Source of the DNA: Oscillospiraceae bacterium
GTDB taxonomy: Bacteria; Bacillota; Clostridia; Oscillospirales; Ruminococcaceae
Direction of reading: 5' to 3'
Assembly: GCA_015067315.1 (NCBI GenBank)
Contig: SVMR01000004.1
Span: forward strand, 1-64,000
Length of the DNA stretch: 64,000 bases
Shown here: positions 8,367 to 15,858 of the stretch, one piece after another
Layout of the letters: each line of letters begins with the position of its first letter
How positions within the stretch are numbered: position 1 is the first letter of the stretch
The notes under the pieces: model-generated
The model's input: the letters and a program-made list of their open reading frames with translations, nothing else
Database searches by the model: none
Told to the model about the DNA's origin: nothing
Made by a program: the position numbers and the translations under genes

Positions 8367-8475
8367 GAAATAAATCCTTCGGTGGGATTTATTTCATTTC
8401 ACTTGATGCAAAGCATCAAATTTCACAATTTACGAAGTAAATTATTTCACCGTTAGCGCCGGCTGACGATTTCAC
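8367..8475. repeat. Array of four hairpins joined by ATTTCAC linkers
   Basis: Hairpin 1 is an 11-bp stem (8367-8377 with 8385-8395). Hairpin 2 is TTGATGC/GCATCAA (8403-8409, 8413-8419). Hairpin 3 is AATTTAC/GTAAATT (8427-8433, 8437-8443). Hairpin 4 is CGTTAGC/GCTGACG (8451-8457, 8462-8468). Each is followed by the same heptamer ATTTCAC (8396-8402, 8420-8426, 8444-8450, 8469-8475). The stems differ in sequence, so selection or copying acts on the architecture. No reading frame is present. Confidence 0.85.
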
Positions 8476-8536
8476 TGAAAATTAATGAGAATTCAAAGTA
8501 ATGCAAAAGCCGCAAGAAAAATTTTTTTCTCTTTTC

Positions 8537-8585
8537 GGTGCGGATTGGAACCCACCGGGTGAGTATCTGACGCCCCAAAATTCAA
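8537..8585. repeat. 50-base repeat by the seryl-tRNA genes, copy 2
   Basis: Second copy of the 8203-8252 repeat, differing at a few positions. It lies between the hairpin array and the tRNA-Ser(TGA) promoter. Confidence 0.75.
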
Positions 8586-8697
8586 AACCGAAAGCCGGCT
8601 TGTTGGAAAATCCCTCTGTTTTTTGAAAAATCGTTGTTTTAAACCGGAATCCGCAGAACCTGTCGAAAGATTTTTCTTTAAAAAGAAGCGAAAACTG

Positions 8698-8727
8698 TTG
8701 ACATAACGGTTGTTTTTATGGTATATT
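8698..8727 (+). promoter_or_regulatory. Promoter of the tRNA-Ser(TGA)/tRNA-Ser(GCT) pair
   Basis: TTGACA (8698-8703) and TATATT (8722-8727) with an 18-base spacer, ending 14 bases before the mature tRNA. Confidence 0.8.
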
Positions 8728-8740
8728 ATAAGTCAGCCGT

Positions 8741-8827
8741 GGAGAGGTGTCCGAGCGGTTTAAGGAGCTGGTCTTGAAAACCAGTGACTCGAAAGAGCCA
8801 TGGGTTCGAATCCCATCCTCTCCGCCA
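8741..8827 (+). tRNA. tRNA-Ser (anticodon TGA)
   Basis: Class II tRNA of 87 bases with encoded CCA. The acceptor pair is GGAGAGG/CCTCTCC and the anticodon stem CTGGT/ACCAG encloses CTTGAAA. It reads UCA and other UCN codons. It is followed 42 bases later by a third seryl-tRNA, with no terminator between, so the two are probably co-transcribed. Confidence 0.97.
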
Positions 8828-8869
8828 ACTCTCTTTACGAATTTAATATTAAAACGAGACGTTACATTT

Positions 8870-8962
8870 GGAGAAGTACTCAAGTGGTGACGAGGCGCCC
8901 CTGCTAAGGGCGTAGGCTGGCTCAAAACTGGCGCGAGGGTTCGAGTCCCTCCTTCTCCGCCA
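8870..8962 (+). tRNA. tRNA-Ser (anticodon GCT)
   Basis: Class II tRNA of 93 bases with encoded CCA. The acceptor pair is GGAGAAG/CTTCTCC, the anticodon stem CGCCC/GGGCG encloses CTGCTAA, and the extra arm is long. It reads AGC and AGU. It completes a set of three different serine isoacceptors within 900 bases. Confidence 0.97.
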
Positions 8963-8999
8963 AAAAAAGACAACAGACTTTTGTCTGTTGTCTTTTTTT
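8963..8999 (+). terminator. Terminator after the tRNA pair
   Basis: Perfect 10-bp stem GACAACAGAC (8969-8978) with 8983-8992, TTTT loop, then seven T. Confidence 0.92.
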
Positions 9000-9042
9000 A
9001 TTGTTTCAGACTCGAACCCTCGGAAGAGACGAAGGCGTTTTT

Positions 9043-10008
9043 TCAGTTCAAAAATTCGATATCCTCTGCCGAAAACATCGGAAAAGTTTTTATTTCATCG
9101 CCGCAGGGATTTTCCTTCCGCATATCAACCGCCCGGATTCTGCTGTTTTCATAGGTTTTCCAATAGCAGATTCCCTTTTCCGGGTCAAAACAGTTTGAAT
9201 AAACCGTTTTTTCAAGTTTTCCGCCCGGAAGACGGACGCAGCCGTTTATCTGCTCAGTATATCCGAGAACATGGAAAAACTGCGAAACTTCCGCCCCTTC
9301 GGAAACGGAATTGCAGTTTGCAAAAGCCGCCCTTATAAATCGCGAAGCGGAGGAAAAATCCCCCGGAAGACCGATTCCGCCCATTCCGCGGCTGTACGGT
9401 TCAAGCTTTATTTTCTCCGAAAAACGGCTTTCCGGTTCGGCGGGCGAAACGTTCAGATAATTTTCAAGATTTTTCATCTGAAATTCAAAATCCGGACTGT
9501 TCGCAAGAACGCCCACCGGATTTTCGCTTATTTTAAGTCCGTTCCCAAGCGGTTCCGCCGCAATGCAGCCGGTTTTATCCGCAAAAATCCAATGGAGCGG
9601 CGTTGCGGAAAACCTTTCGCTGAAATTTCTGTCCGTGATATTTGTTTTTTCAAGAACCGCCTTCGCTTCCCGAAGATTTTTGCAAAAGCCCAGAATCCGC
9701 GGAATCAGTTCAAAGGAAGCGGCGTTATAAAACCCTTCCCGCTCCGGAAGATAAACCGCCTCCCCGGGAAAATTAAGTCCCGCGGCGCAAAGTCCGTGTT
9801 CGTTCATCCCGTCATAAAAAAGCGGAAAACCTTTTTCGAAAATCGCCGTTCCGATTATCGAAAAATGTTCTTTTTCCCCGGAAAAATTTTTGAAAACCAA
9901 CGGAAAATTCCGCGGAACAAAGGTTATTTTTTCGTCATAATGATATTCAAGATCAAGATTGCGCCCGAAAAGGGCGCTTTTGTTTTTCATAAAAACCGCG
10001 GTGCACAT
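9043..10008 (-). CDS. Choloylglycine hydrolase-family Ntn hydrolase (bile salt hydrolase / penicillin V acylase)
   Basis: Cleaves an amide bond, in characterised relatives that of glycine- or taurine-conjugated bile salts or of penicillin V. The 321-residue length fits the family. Visible family residues are the nucleophile Cys2 (MCTA, exposed after loss of Met), Arg16 and Asp19 (FGRNLDLE), Asn79 in NEHGLCAAGLNF, the Asn of VLANSPDF near residue 170, and the Arg of SSASRFIRAAF. There is no signal peptide, so the enzyme is cytoplasmic. A strong AGGAG site precedes the ATG at 10008. It stands alone. Bile salt and penicillin substrates cannot be told apart here; a gut habitat would favour bile salts. 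Confidence 0.88.
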   Translation of the reverse strand: MCTAVFMKNKSALFGRNLDLEYHYDEKITFVPRNFPLVFKNFSGEKEHFSIIGTAIFEKGFPLFYDGMNEHGLCAAGLNFPGEAVYLPEREGFYNAASFELIPRILGFCKNLREAKAVLEKTNITDRNFSERFSATPLHWIFADKTGCIAAEPLGNGLKISENPVGVLANSPDFEFQMKNLENYLNVSPAEPESRFSEKIKLEPYSRGMGGIGLPGDFSSASRFIRAAFANCNSVSEGAEVSQFFHVLGYTEQINGCVRLPGGKLEKTVYSNCFDPEKGICYWKTYENSRIRAVDMRKENPCGDEIKTFPMFSAEDIEFLN

Positions 10009-10093
10009 AAAAAACTCCTTTTTGTTTTATTCTTTCCGAAGGAAACCGAAAATAAGCTTTTATGGACAAAATGTAAATTTTTTCAAATAAAAC

Positions 10094-10122
10094 TTGAACT
10101 GCCTTGCTTTTTTTATTATAAT
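10094..10122 (+). promoter_or_regulatory. Promoter of the flavoprotein trio
   Basis: TTGAAC (10094-10099) and TATAAT (10117-10122) with a 17-base spacer, about 110 bases upstream of the TTG start at 10233. Confidence 0.7.
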
Positions 10123-10232
10123 TATCTTATAAAAGAAAGTTTTTAAAAACCTGTGTTGCGTTTTTAAAAAACTTATAATTCGACAGAAATTTTTTCAAAC
10201 CCGTTCTTTTTTCAGAAAAGGAGATTTTAAAT

Positions 10233-11684
10233 TTGACATACGATGTTGCAATAATCGGCGCCGGAGCAATCGGATGCGCCCTTGCAAGGGAGCTTTCGAA
10301 GCGAAAATGCAAAACGGTGCTTATTGAAAAAGAAAACGACGTTGCAATGGGAACAACCTGCGCCAACAGCGCGATTATCCATGCGGGTTATGACCCGAAA
10401 CCCGGCACCCTTATGGCAAAACACAACGCCCCGGGAAACCGGATGGCAGGCGAAATCTGCGAAGAACTTGATATTCCGTTCCGCCGCTGCGGTTCCTTCG
10501 TTCTCGCCTTCGACGAAAACGATATGGAAACCGTAGGGGAGCTTTTTGAAAACGGAACCGAAAACGGCGTTCCCGGAATGGAAATTCTTTCCGGCGAAGA
10601 AGTCCGGAAAATGGAACCCAACGTTTCCGAAAAATGCGTCGGAGCGCTTTTTGCCCCCTCCGCAGGAATTATAAGTCCCTGGGAATTCGCCCTTGCAATG
10701 GCGGAACAGGCGGTGCAAAACGGCGTTGAACTCCGGCTTTCCTTTGAGGTTGATTCAATAAAGAAGGAAGACGGAAACTTTGTGATACGCGGAAAAAACC
10801 GCGAGAAAATTGAGGCAAAATTCGTTGTTAACGCCGCCGGGGTTTATTGCGATTTTGTTGCGGAAATGATCGGCGACAAAAGCTTTTCCGTAAATTCCTC
10901 AAAAGGACAGTATTATATCCTCGACAAAAACCAGGGCGGACTTTTTGACCATGTCATGTTCCAATGCCCCGGTCCCCTTGGAAAGGGAATTCTTGTTTCT
11001 CCCACAATCCACGGAAACCTTATGGTCGGTCCGGACGCAAACCCCGGAAGCGGAAAGGACAACACCGCAACCGACAGAAAAGGTCTTGAAAAAGTTATTG
11101 CCGCAAGCAAAAAAACAACCGAAGCGGTTGATTTTCGCCAATGCGTAAAGAATTTTGCCGGAGTGCGCTGTGAACCTTCGAACCATGATTTCATAATCGG
11201 TTTTTCAAAAGCCGACGGAAATTTCCTCAATCTTGCGGGTATAAAATCCCCGGGGCTTTCCTCTTCCCCGGCAATTGCCGCCGACGCCGCAAAAATGCTT
11301 TTTGACGCGGGAGTTCCTTCCGAAGAAAAAGAAAATTTTATAAGCGGAAGAAAAATCCTCCGTTTCCGTGAACTTTCCGACGAAGAAAAAGCGGAGGCAA
11401 TCAAAAAAAATCCCGCCTACGGAAGAATAATCTGCCGCTGTGAAACAATCACCGAAGGCGAAATAATCGATGCCCTTCACCGCCCCATTGTTCCGAAGAC
11501 CGTTGACGGAATAAAACGCCGCTGCGGCGCGGGAATGGGAAGATGCCAGGGCGGATTTTGCGGACCGAGAGTTCTTGAAATAATCTCCCGGGAACTCGGA
11601 ATCGAACCCGAAAAAATCCTTCTCAACAGTGAAGGTTCCTATATCCTTTCCGGAAAAACCGGGAAAGGAGGAGATATTTTATGA
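10233..11684 (+). CDS. GlpA-like FAD-dependent oxidoreductase with C-terminal iron-sulfur domain
   Basis: Flavoprotein of 483 residues related to anaerobic glycerol-3-phosphate dehydrogenase and amino-acid oxidases. The N-terminal Rossmann motif is DVAIIGAGAIGCALARELS. A DAO-type catalytic domain spans about 1-355. A C-terminal BFD-like [2Fe-2S] domain (about 390-455) shows CRCETITEGEI and CGAGMGRCQGGFCGPR. The start is TTG, supported by AAAGGAG ten bases before it. The stop overlaps the next gene by four bases. With the following oxidoreductase and DUF1667 protein it probably forms one complex that passes electrons from the substrate to an acceptor. Glycerol 3-phosphate is the leading guess, but no glycerol kinase or facilitator is adjacent. 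Confidence 0.85.
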   Translation: MTYDVAIIGAGAIGCALARELSKRKCKTVLIEKENDVAMGTTCANSAIIHAGYDPKPGTLMAKHNAPGNRMAGEICEELDIPFRRCGSFVLAFDENDMETVGELFENGTENGVPGMEILSGEEVRKMEPNVSEKCVGALFAPSAGIISPWEFALAMAEQAVQNGVELRLSFEVDSIKKEDGNFVIRGKNREKIEAKFVVNAAGVYCDFVAEMIGDKSFSVNSSKGQYYILDKNQGGLFDHVMFQCPGPLGKGILVSPTIHGNLMVGPDANPGSGKDNTATDRKGLEKVIAASKKTTEAVDFRQCVKNFAGVRCEPSNHDFIIGFSKADGNFLNLAGIKSPGLSSSPAIAADAAKMLFDAGVPSEEKENFISGRKILRFRELSDEEKAEAIKKNPAYGRIICRCETITEGEIIDALHRPIVPKTVDGIKRRCGAGMGRCQGGFCGPRVLEIISRELGIEPEKILLNSEGSYILSGKTGKGGDIL

Positions 11685-12955
11685 TCCGTTATGACCTTGT
11701 TGTAATCGGCGGAGGTCCCGCCGGAATTGCCGCCGCGGAAGAGGCAAAGAAAAACGGCGCCGGTTCCGTTCTCATAATCGAACGCGAAAAGGAACTCGGC
11801 GGAATTCTTAACCAGTGCATCCATTCCGGTTTCGGAATACATATCTTCAAGGAACAGCTTTCCGGTCCGGAATACGCAAAAAAATTCATTGACCTTCTTC
11901 CCGGAAGCGGAATTGAAATCAAAACCGACACAACCGTAATCGGAATAACCCCGAAAAAAATCATAACCGCCGTAAGCGCGGAGGAAGGCTTCCTTAAAAT
12001 CGAAGCCGGCGCCATTATCCTTGCAATGGGCTGCCGGGAAAGAACAAGAAGTTCCATTGCAATCCCCGGCGAAAGACCTTCCGGAATTTTCACCGCCGGA
12101 ACCGCCCAGAAATATATCAACGTTGAAGGATATATGGTCGGCAAAAAAGTCCTTATCCTCGGTTCCGGAGATATCGGACTTATTATGGCAAGGCGAATGA
12201 CTCTTGAAGGAGCAAAAGTTGAAGCTGTGGTTGAAATAATGCCCCATTCAAACGGTCTTAAACGCAACATTGCCCAATGCCTCGATGATTACGGAATTCC
12301 GCTTTATTTAAGCCATACCGTAACCGACATAAAAAGCGAAAACGGACGCCTTTCAAAGGTTATCGTCAGCAAAGTCGAAGGTTTTGAACCCATTCCCGGA
12401 ACGGAAATTGAATTTGAGGTTGATACTCTTCTTCTTTCCGTGGGACTTGTTCCGGAAAATGAACTTTCCCGAAAAGCCGGAATCCTCCTCGACAGCCGCA
12501 CAAACGGCGCCGTTGTTGACGGAAAAATGATGACTTCCGTACCCGGAATTTTTGCCTGTGGAAACGTTCTCCACGTTCACGATCTCGTTGACTTCGTAAC
12601 CTCCGAAGCGCAAAAAGCCGGAAAAGCCGCCGCGGAATATCTTTCCGGAAAAATTTCCGCATCTTCCGAAAATATAATTGATATCGAAACCGGAGATTTT
12701 GTCGGCTATACCGTTCCCCAGAAAATCGACCTTTCGGAAACGGAAAAATTTGCCGAAATTTTCTTCCGGGTAAAAAAAGTTCTCAGCAACGCAAAAATCG
12801 TTCTTTCGGACGGAAGCGGCGTTGTTTTAAGCAAAAAACGCGAACAGATGCTTCCGGCGGAAATGGAAAAACTGATAGTTCCGAAAAAGATTCTTGAAGA
12901 AGCAAAAGGCAAAAAACTTTTTGTTTCGGTAAGGGAGGGCGGAGAAAATGATTAA
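11681..12955 (+). CDS. FAD/NAD(P)-dependent pyridine nucleotide-disulfide-type oxidoreductase
   Basis: A 424-residue flavoprotein with an FAD motif at the N-terminus (DLVVIGGGPAGIAAAEEAKK), a second dinucleotide motif near residue 160 (VLILGSGDIGLIMARRM), and a C-terminal FAD motif (GIFACGNVLHVHDLVDFV). A CIHSG segment (around residue 46) sits near the flavin. It occupies the second place in the conserved GlpA-like / oxidoreductase / DUF1667 trio and overlaps both neighbours (4 and 8 bases), which indicates translational coupling and complex formation. It may move electrons from the first subunit to NAD or to a membrane acceptor. The direct partner is not shown by sequence. Confidence 0.85.
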   Translation: MIRYDLVVIGGGPAGIAAAEEAKKNGAGSVLIIEREKELGGILNQCIHSGFGIHIFKEQLSGPEYAKKFIDLLPGSGIEIKTDTTVIGITPKKIITAVSAEEGFLKIEAGAIILAMGCRERTRSSIAIPGERPSGIFTAGTAQKYINVEGYMVGKKVLILGSGDIGLIMARRMTLEGAKVEAVVEIMPHSNGLKRNIAQCLDDYGIPLYLSHTVTDIKSENGRLSKVIVSKVEGFEPIPGTEIEFEVDTLLLSVGLVPENELSRKAGILLDSRTNGAVVDGKMMTSVPGIFACGNVLHVHDLVDFVTSEAQKAGKAAAEYLSGKISASSENIIDIETGDFVGYTVPQKIDLSETEKFAEIFFRVKKVLSNAKIVLSDGSGVVLSKKREQMLPAEMEKLIVPKKILEEAKGKKLFVSVREGGEND

Positions 12956-13298
12956 ACAGATAACCTGCATCTGCTGCCCGAAAGGCTGTGTGATAACCCT
13001 CGATTCCGAAAAACCGGAGGAAACCGTAAAAGGCTTCCGATGTGAACAGGGAAAGGATTATGCGGTTTCCGAACTTATCCATCCCATGAGAACCATTTCC
13101 TCAACGGCGGAAATAAAAGGCGCGATCCATCCGAGAATCCCGGTAAAGACGAACGGGAACATTCCGAAGGAAAAAATCTTTGACGTAATGGCGGAAATCA
13201 ACAAAATTTCCGTCGAAAGCCCGGTAAAATGCGGCGACGTTTTAATAAAAAACGTCCTTGGAACCGGAGTTGATATCGTAGCCTGCAAGGATATGTAA
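12948..13298 (+). CDS. DUF1667 protein, third subunit of the flavoprotein trio
   Basis: A 116-residue protein beginning with a cysteine cluster (CICCPKGC, residues 6-13, and Cys near 31). This suggests a small metal or iron-sulfur site. The rest has the DUF1667 pattern (HPMRTISSTAEIKG, PVKTNGNIPKEKIFDVM, CGDVLIKNVLGTGVDIVACKDM). In many anaerobes DUF1667 genes follow GlpA-like and NAD(P)/FAD oxidoreductase genes as here, so it is probably an electron-transfer or assembly subunit. It overlaps the preceding gene by eight bases and ends at a bidirectional terminator. Confidence 0.88.
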   Translation: MIKQITCICCPKGCVITLDSEKPEETVKGFRCEQGKDYAVSELIHPMRTISSTAEIKGAIHPRIPVKTNGNIPKEKIFDVMAEINKISVESPVKCGDVLIKNVLGTGVDIVACKDM

Positions 13299-13302
13299 AA
13301 AA

Positions 13303-13343
13303 GAAAAAGCCTTCGTGCTCAAATGAGCACGAAGGCTTTTTTA
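13303..13343. terminator. Bidirectional terminator
   Basis: A 14-bp stem (AAGCCTTCGTGCTC, 13307-13320, with 13325-13338) and AAAT loop, flanked by A-rich and T-rich runs. It serves the flavoprotein trio on the plus strand and the metal ATPase on the minus strand. Confidence 0.9.
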
Positions 13344-13356
13344 ATGCTTCGCTTTT

Positions 13357-15312
13357 TTAAATTTTCGCTTTCAAAAGGCGCAAAGACCAAAGAACCGCAA
13401 GAAGGCAGACGCCCACATCGGCAAAAACCGCAAGCCATACCGGCGCATAGCCGAGAGCGCCGAGCACCAAGACAAAGACCTTTGTGCTCATAATGAATAT
13501 GACGTTCTGGCGGACGCAGGTCATAATCTTTTTCGCGATTGCAACCGCCTTCGGAAGGGCGGAAATTCCGCCTTTCATAAGGACAATATCGGCAGATTCG
13601 ATTGCGGCGTCGGTTCCCATTCCCATTGCCGCGCCTATATCCGCCGCGGCGAGCACCGGCGCATCGTTGATTCCGTCGCCTGTGAAAACCGTGATTCCGC
13701 TTTTTTTGATTTCTTCGATTTTCGAAACCTTATCTTCCGGCATAAGGGAGGCGAAAAAGCCTTTTAAACCGCATTTTTCCGCAATTTTTGCGGCGGCGTG
13801 CTCATTATCTCCGGTAAGCATAAAGCTGTGCTCAACCCCGAGGGAACGGAGTTTTTCAAGGCTTTCCTTCGCTTCCGGGCGGATCGTATCTTCAAGAAAA
13901 ATGCTTCCGGCAAAAACGGAATCCACCGCAAGATAAAGGCTTGCGCCGTTTTCTTCCGGAATTTCGATTCCGAGATGCTCAAAAAGTTTTTTGCTTCCGC
14001 AGGCAACGGGAACACCGTCAATTTCCGCAAAAACGCCCTTTCCCGCAATTTCGGAAGCTTTTCCCGCCGGGGGAATTTCGATTCCGCTTTCCTTCGCTTT
14101 TGCGACAACGCATTTTGCAATGGGGTGGTCGGAAAGAGTTTCCGCCGCCGCAGCATAGCGAAGAACCTCTTCTTCGGAAAAACCTTCTTCAAAACTGATT
14201 TCTTCAACGTGGAGTTTTCCGGAAGTAAGTGTTCCGGTTTTGTCGAAAACCGCGTTTTTAACTTTTGCAAGCTGTTCGCAGTATTCGGAACCTTTGATTA
14301 TCACGCCGTTTTTTGAAGCGGCGCCGATTCCCGCAAAATACGCAAGGGGAACCGAAAGAACAAGGGCGCAGGGACAGCTTGAAACAAGGAAAACAAGGGC
14401 GCGGTGGGCGCTTTCAGAAAAACCGAGCCAGCCGAAAACCAGCGGAACCGCAAAAACAAGTATTGCAAGAACGATTACGGTCGGGGTATAAATTCCGGAA
14501 AAACGGGTGATGAATTTTTCGGCGTTTCCTTTTTTTGCGGCGGCGCCTTCGACCATTTCGATTATTCTTGCGGCGGCGGAATCTCCGTAACCGCTTACTG
14601 TTTCGCATCTTGCGGTATTTTCGAGAAGAACCGCACCGGCTTTAAGGATTTCGCCGGTTTCAATCTGAACCGGAATGCTTTCGCCGGTAAGGGCGGAATA
14701 ATCCGCCGAAACTCCTTCGGAAAGAAGACGGCAATCCGGAACCCTTTCGCCGACTTTTATTATAATTTCAGTTCCGATTTCAACGCTTTCCGCCGGGACG
14801 GATTCCATATCCCCGTCATCCGGACAGATTATGTTAGCCGTATCCGGTCTGATATCCGCAAGAGCGGCGATGTTCTTTTTTGAACGGTCAACCGCAAGTC
14901 CCTCGAGATTTTCGCCGAAGGTGAAAAGAAGGGCAACCATTGTTCCCTCAACGTATTCGCCGATTAAAAATGCGGCAAATACCGCTATCGACATAAGTGT
15001 TTCCTCGCCGAAGCGGAAACGAAGAAGATCTTCAAAACCTTCTTTAAGAACCTCTCTTCCGGCGGCGATTGTTACCAGAAGGCAGATCCAGAACGCAAAA
15101 GGTTTTATAAACGGAAGAAAGCTTAGCGCAAAAACCGCGGCGCAGATTCCGATTACTATAAGATCTTTTTTAATTTCGCCGCTTTCTTTTCCACCGTGGC
15201 AGGCGCAGGAATGACCGCAATGGCCATCGTGGCAGTGACCGTGTTCATGGTGGTGTTCGCGCTCACAGCAGCCGCCGTGACAATGTTCGTGTTCGTGACA
15301 TTTGCAGGACAT
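13357..15312 (-). CDS. Zn/Cd/Pb-type P1B ATPase (heavy-metal exporter)
   Basis: Exports soft divalent metals (Zn, Cd or Pb) with ATP. The protein is 651 residues. Its first 41 residues hold 13 histidines and 9 cysteines and replace the usual ferredoxin-like metal-binding domain. Membrane segments follow from about residue 50, then the TGES actuator loop, the CPC metal site (VSSCPCALVLSVPLAYF), the phosphorylation motif DKTGT, the HP motif (SDHPIAKCV) and the hinge GDGINDAPVLAAADIG. It lies two bases behind an ArsR-type repressor gene with a metal-binding cysteine loop, as in cad operons. Exact metal preference cannot be read from sequence. The SPC/CPC class and the CadC-like partner favour Zn/Cd over Cu. 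Confidence 0.93.
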   Translation of the reverse strand: MSCKCHEHEHCHGGCCEREHHHEHGHCHDGHCGHSCACHGGKESGEIKKDLIVIGICAAVFALSFLPFIKPFAFWICLLVTIAAGREVLKEGFEDLLRFRFGEETLMSIAVFAAFLIGEYVEGTMVALLFTFGENLEGLAVDRSKKNIAALADIRPDTANIICPDDGDMESVPAESVEIGTEIIIKVGERVPDCRLLSEGVSADYSALTGESIPVQIETGEILKAGAVLLENTARCETVSGYGDSAAARIIEMVEGAAAKKGNAEKFITRFSGIYTPTVIVLAILVFAVPLVFGWLGFSESAHRALVFLVSSCPCALVLSVPLAYFAGIGAASKNGVIIKGSEYCEQLAKVKNAVFDKTGTLTSGKLHVEEISFEEGFSEEEVLRYAAAAETLSDHPIAKCVVAKAKESGIEIPPAGKASEIAGKGVFAEIDGVPVACGSKKLFEHLGIEIPEENGASLYLAVDSVFAGSIFLEDTIRPEAKESLEKLRSLGVEHSFMLTGDNEHAAAKIAEKCGLKGFFASLMPEDKVSKIEEIKKSGITVFTGDGINDAPVLAAADIGAAMGMGTDAAIESADIVLMKGGISALPKAVAIAKKIMTCVRQNVIFIMSTKVFVLVLGALGYAPVWLAVFADVGVCLLAVLWSLRLLKAKI

Positions 15313-15314
15313 TG

Positions 15315-15656
15315 TTAATCCTCCTCAACATGGGAAATTCCGGTGCAGAGAATTGCGCCGATATGGGCATCGTCAAGAGAATAATACATCTGCTTTCCTT
15401 CTCTTCTGCTTTTGATAAGTCTTGCGGATTTGAGGACCGAAAGCTGGTGGGAAACCGCGCTTTGGCTCATTCCGAGGATTTCGCAGATGCAGCAGACGCA
15501 CATTTCCCCTTCGGAAAGAGCGGCAAGAATCCGGATTCTTGTTTTATCGCCGAATACCTTAAAAACCTCGGCGGTTTTTTCAAGAATTTCTTCCGAAGGC
15601 ATATTCGCTTTTGTCTGTTCTATTATATGGGCGTGTTCCGGATGTATTTCTGCCAA
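15315..15656 (-). CDS. ArsR/SmtB (CadC-like) metal-responsive repressor
   Basis: Winged-helix repressor of about 113 residues that should release DNA when it binds metal. The cysteine-rich loop GEMCVCCICE corresponds to the alpha-3N site of CadC. The C-terminal segment (DDAHIGAILCTGISHVEED) has the Asp/His pattern of an alpha-5 site. The recognition helix is MSQSAVSHQLSVLKSARL. The start is taken as TTG at 15656 because GGAG lies eight bases upstream; a longer frame from ATG 15689 would begin inside the operator. It precedes the P1B ATPase by two bases. Confidence 0.88.
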   Translation of the reverse strand: MAEIHPEHAHIIEQTKANMPSEEILEKTAEVFKVFGDKTRIRILAALSEGEMCVCCICEILGMSQSAVSHQLSVLKSARLIKSRREGKQMYYSLDDAHIGAILCTGISHVEED

Positions 15657-15684
15657 AAAAACAGCTCCTTTTTTGTTTAATATG

Positions 15685-15750
15685 AACATATGAACAATTA
15701 TTCATATGTTATTCCGCTTTGAGTATATACTTTTAAAGAAAAAATGTCAA
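15685..15750 (-). promoter_or_regulatory. Promoter and palindromic operator of the arsR-metal ATPase operon
   Basis: Read on the minus strand, TTGACA (15750-15745) and TATACT (15727-15722) are 17 bases apart. A perfect inverted repeat AACATATGAA/TTCATATGTT (15685-15694, 15701-15710) lies just downstream of the transcription start. ATATGAACA-type repeats are the classic operators of ArsR/SmtB repressors. Confidence 0.9.
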
Positions 15751-15858
15751 CATATATCCGGAATATTTTTTTCAAAAGAAAATTTACAAATAAAAGGTTT
15801 CTTTAAAAAGCTTTTTGTGATATTGTATTTACATATTAAAATTTTTGGAGGTATGCCG

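Noticed and set aside
8367..8475. CRISPR array
   Set aside because: The constant part is only seven bases and the variable units are self-complementary hairpins of uneven length. No cas genes are present.
15706..15858. Upstream start for the CPBP protease
   Set aside because: The extra frame lies in the arsR promoter region and lacks a ribosome binding site. GGAGG at 15846-15850 fits the ATG at 15859.
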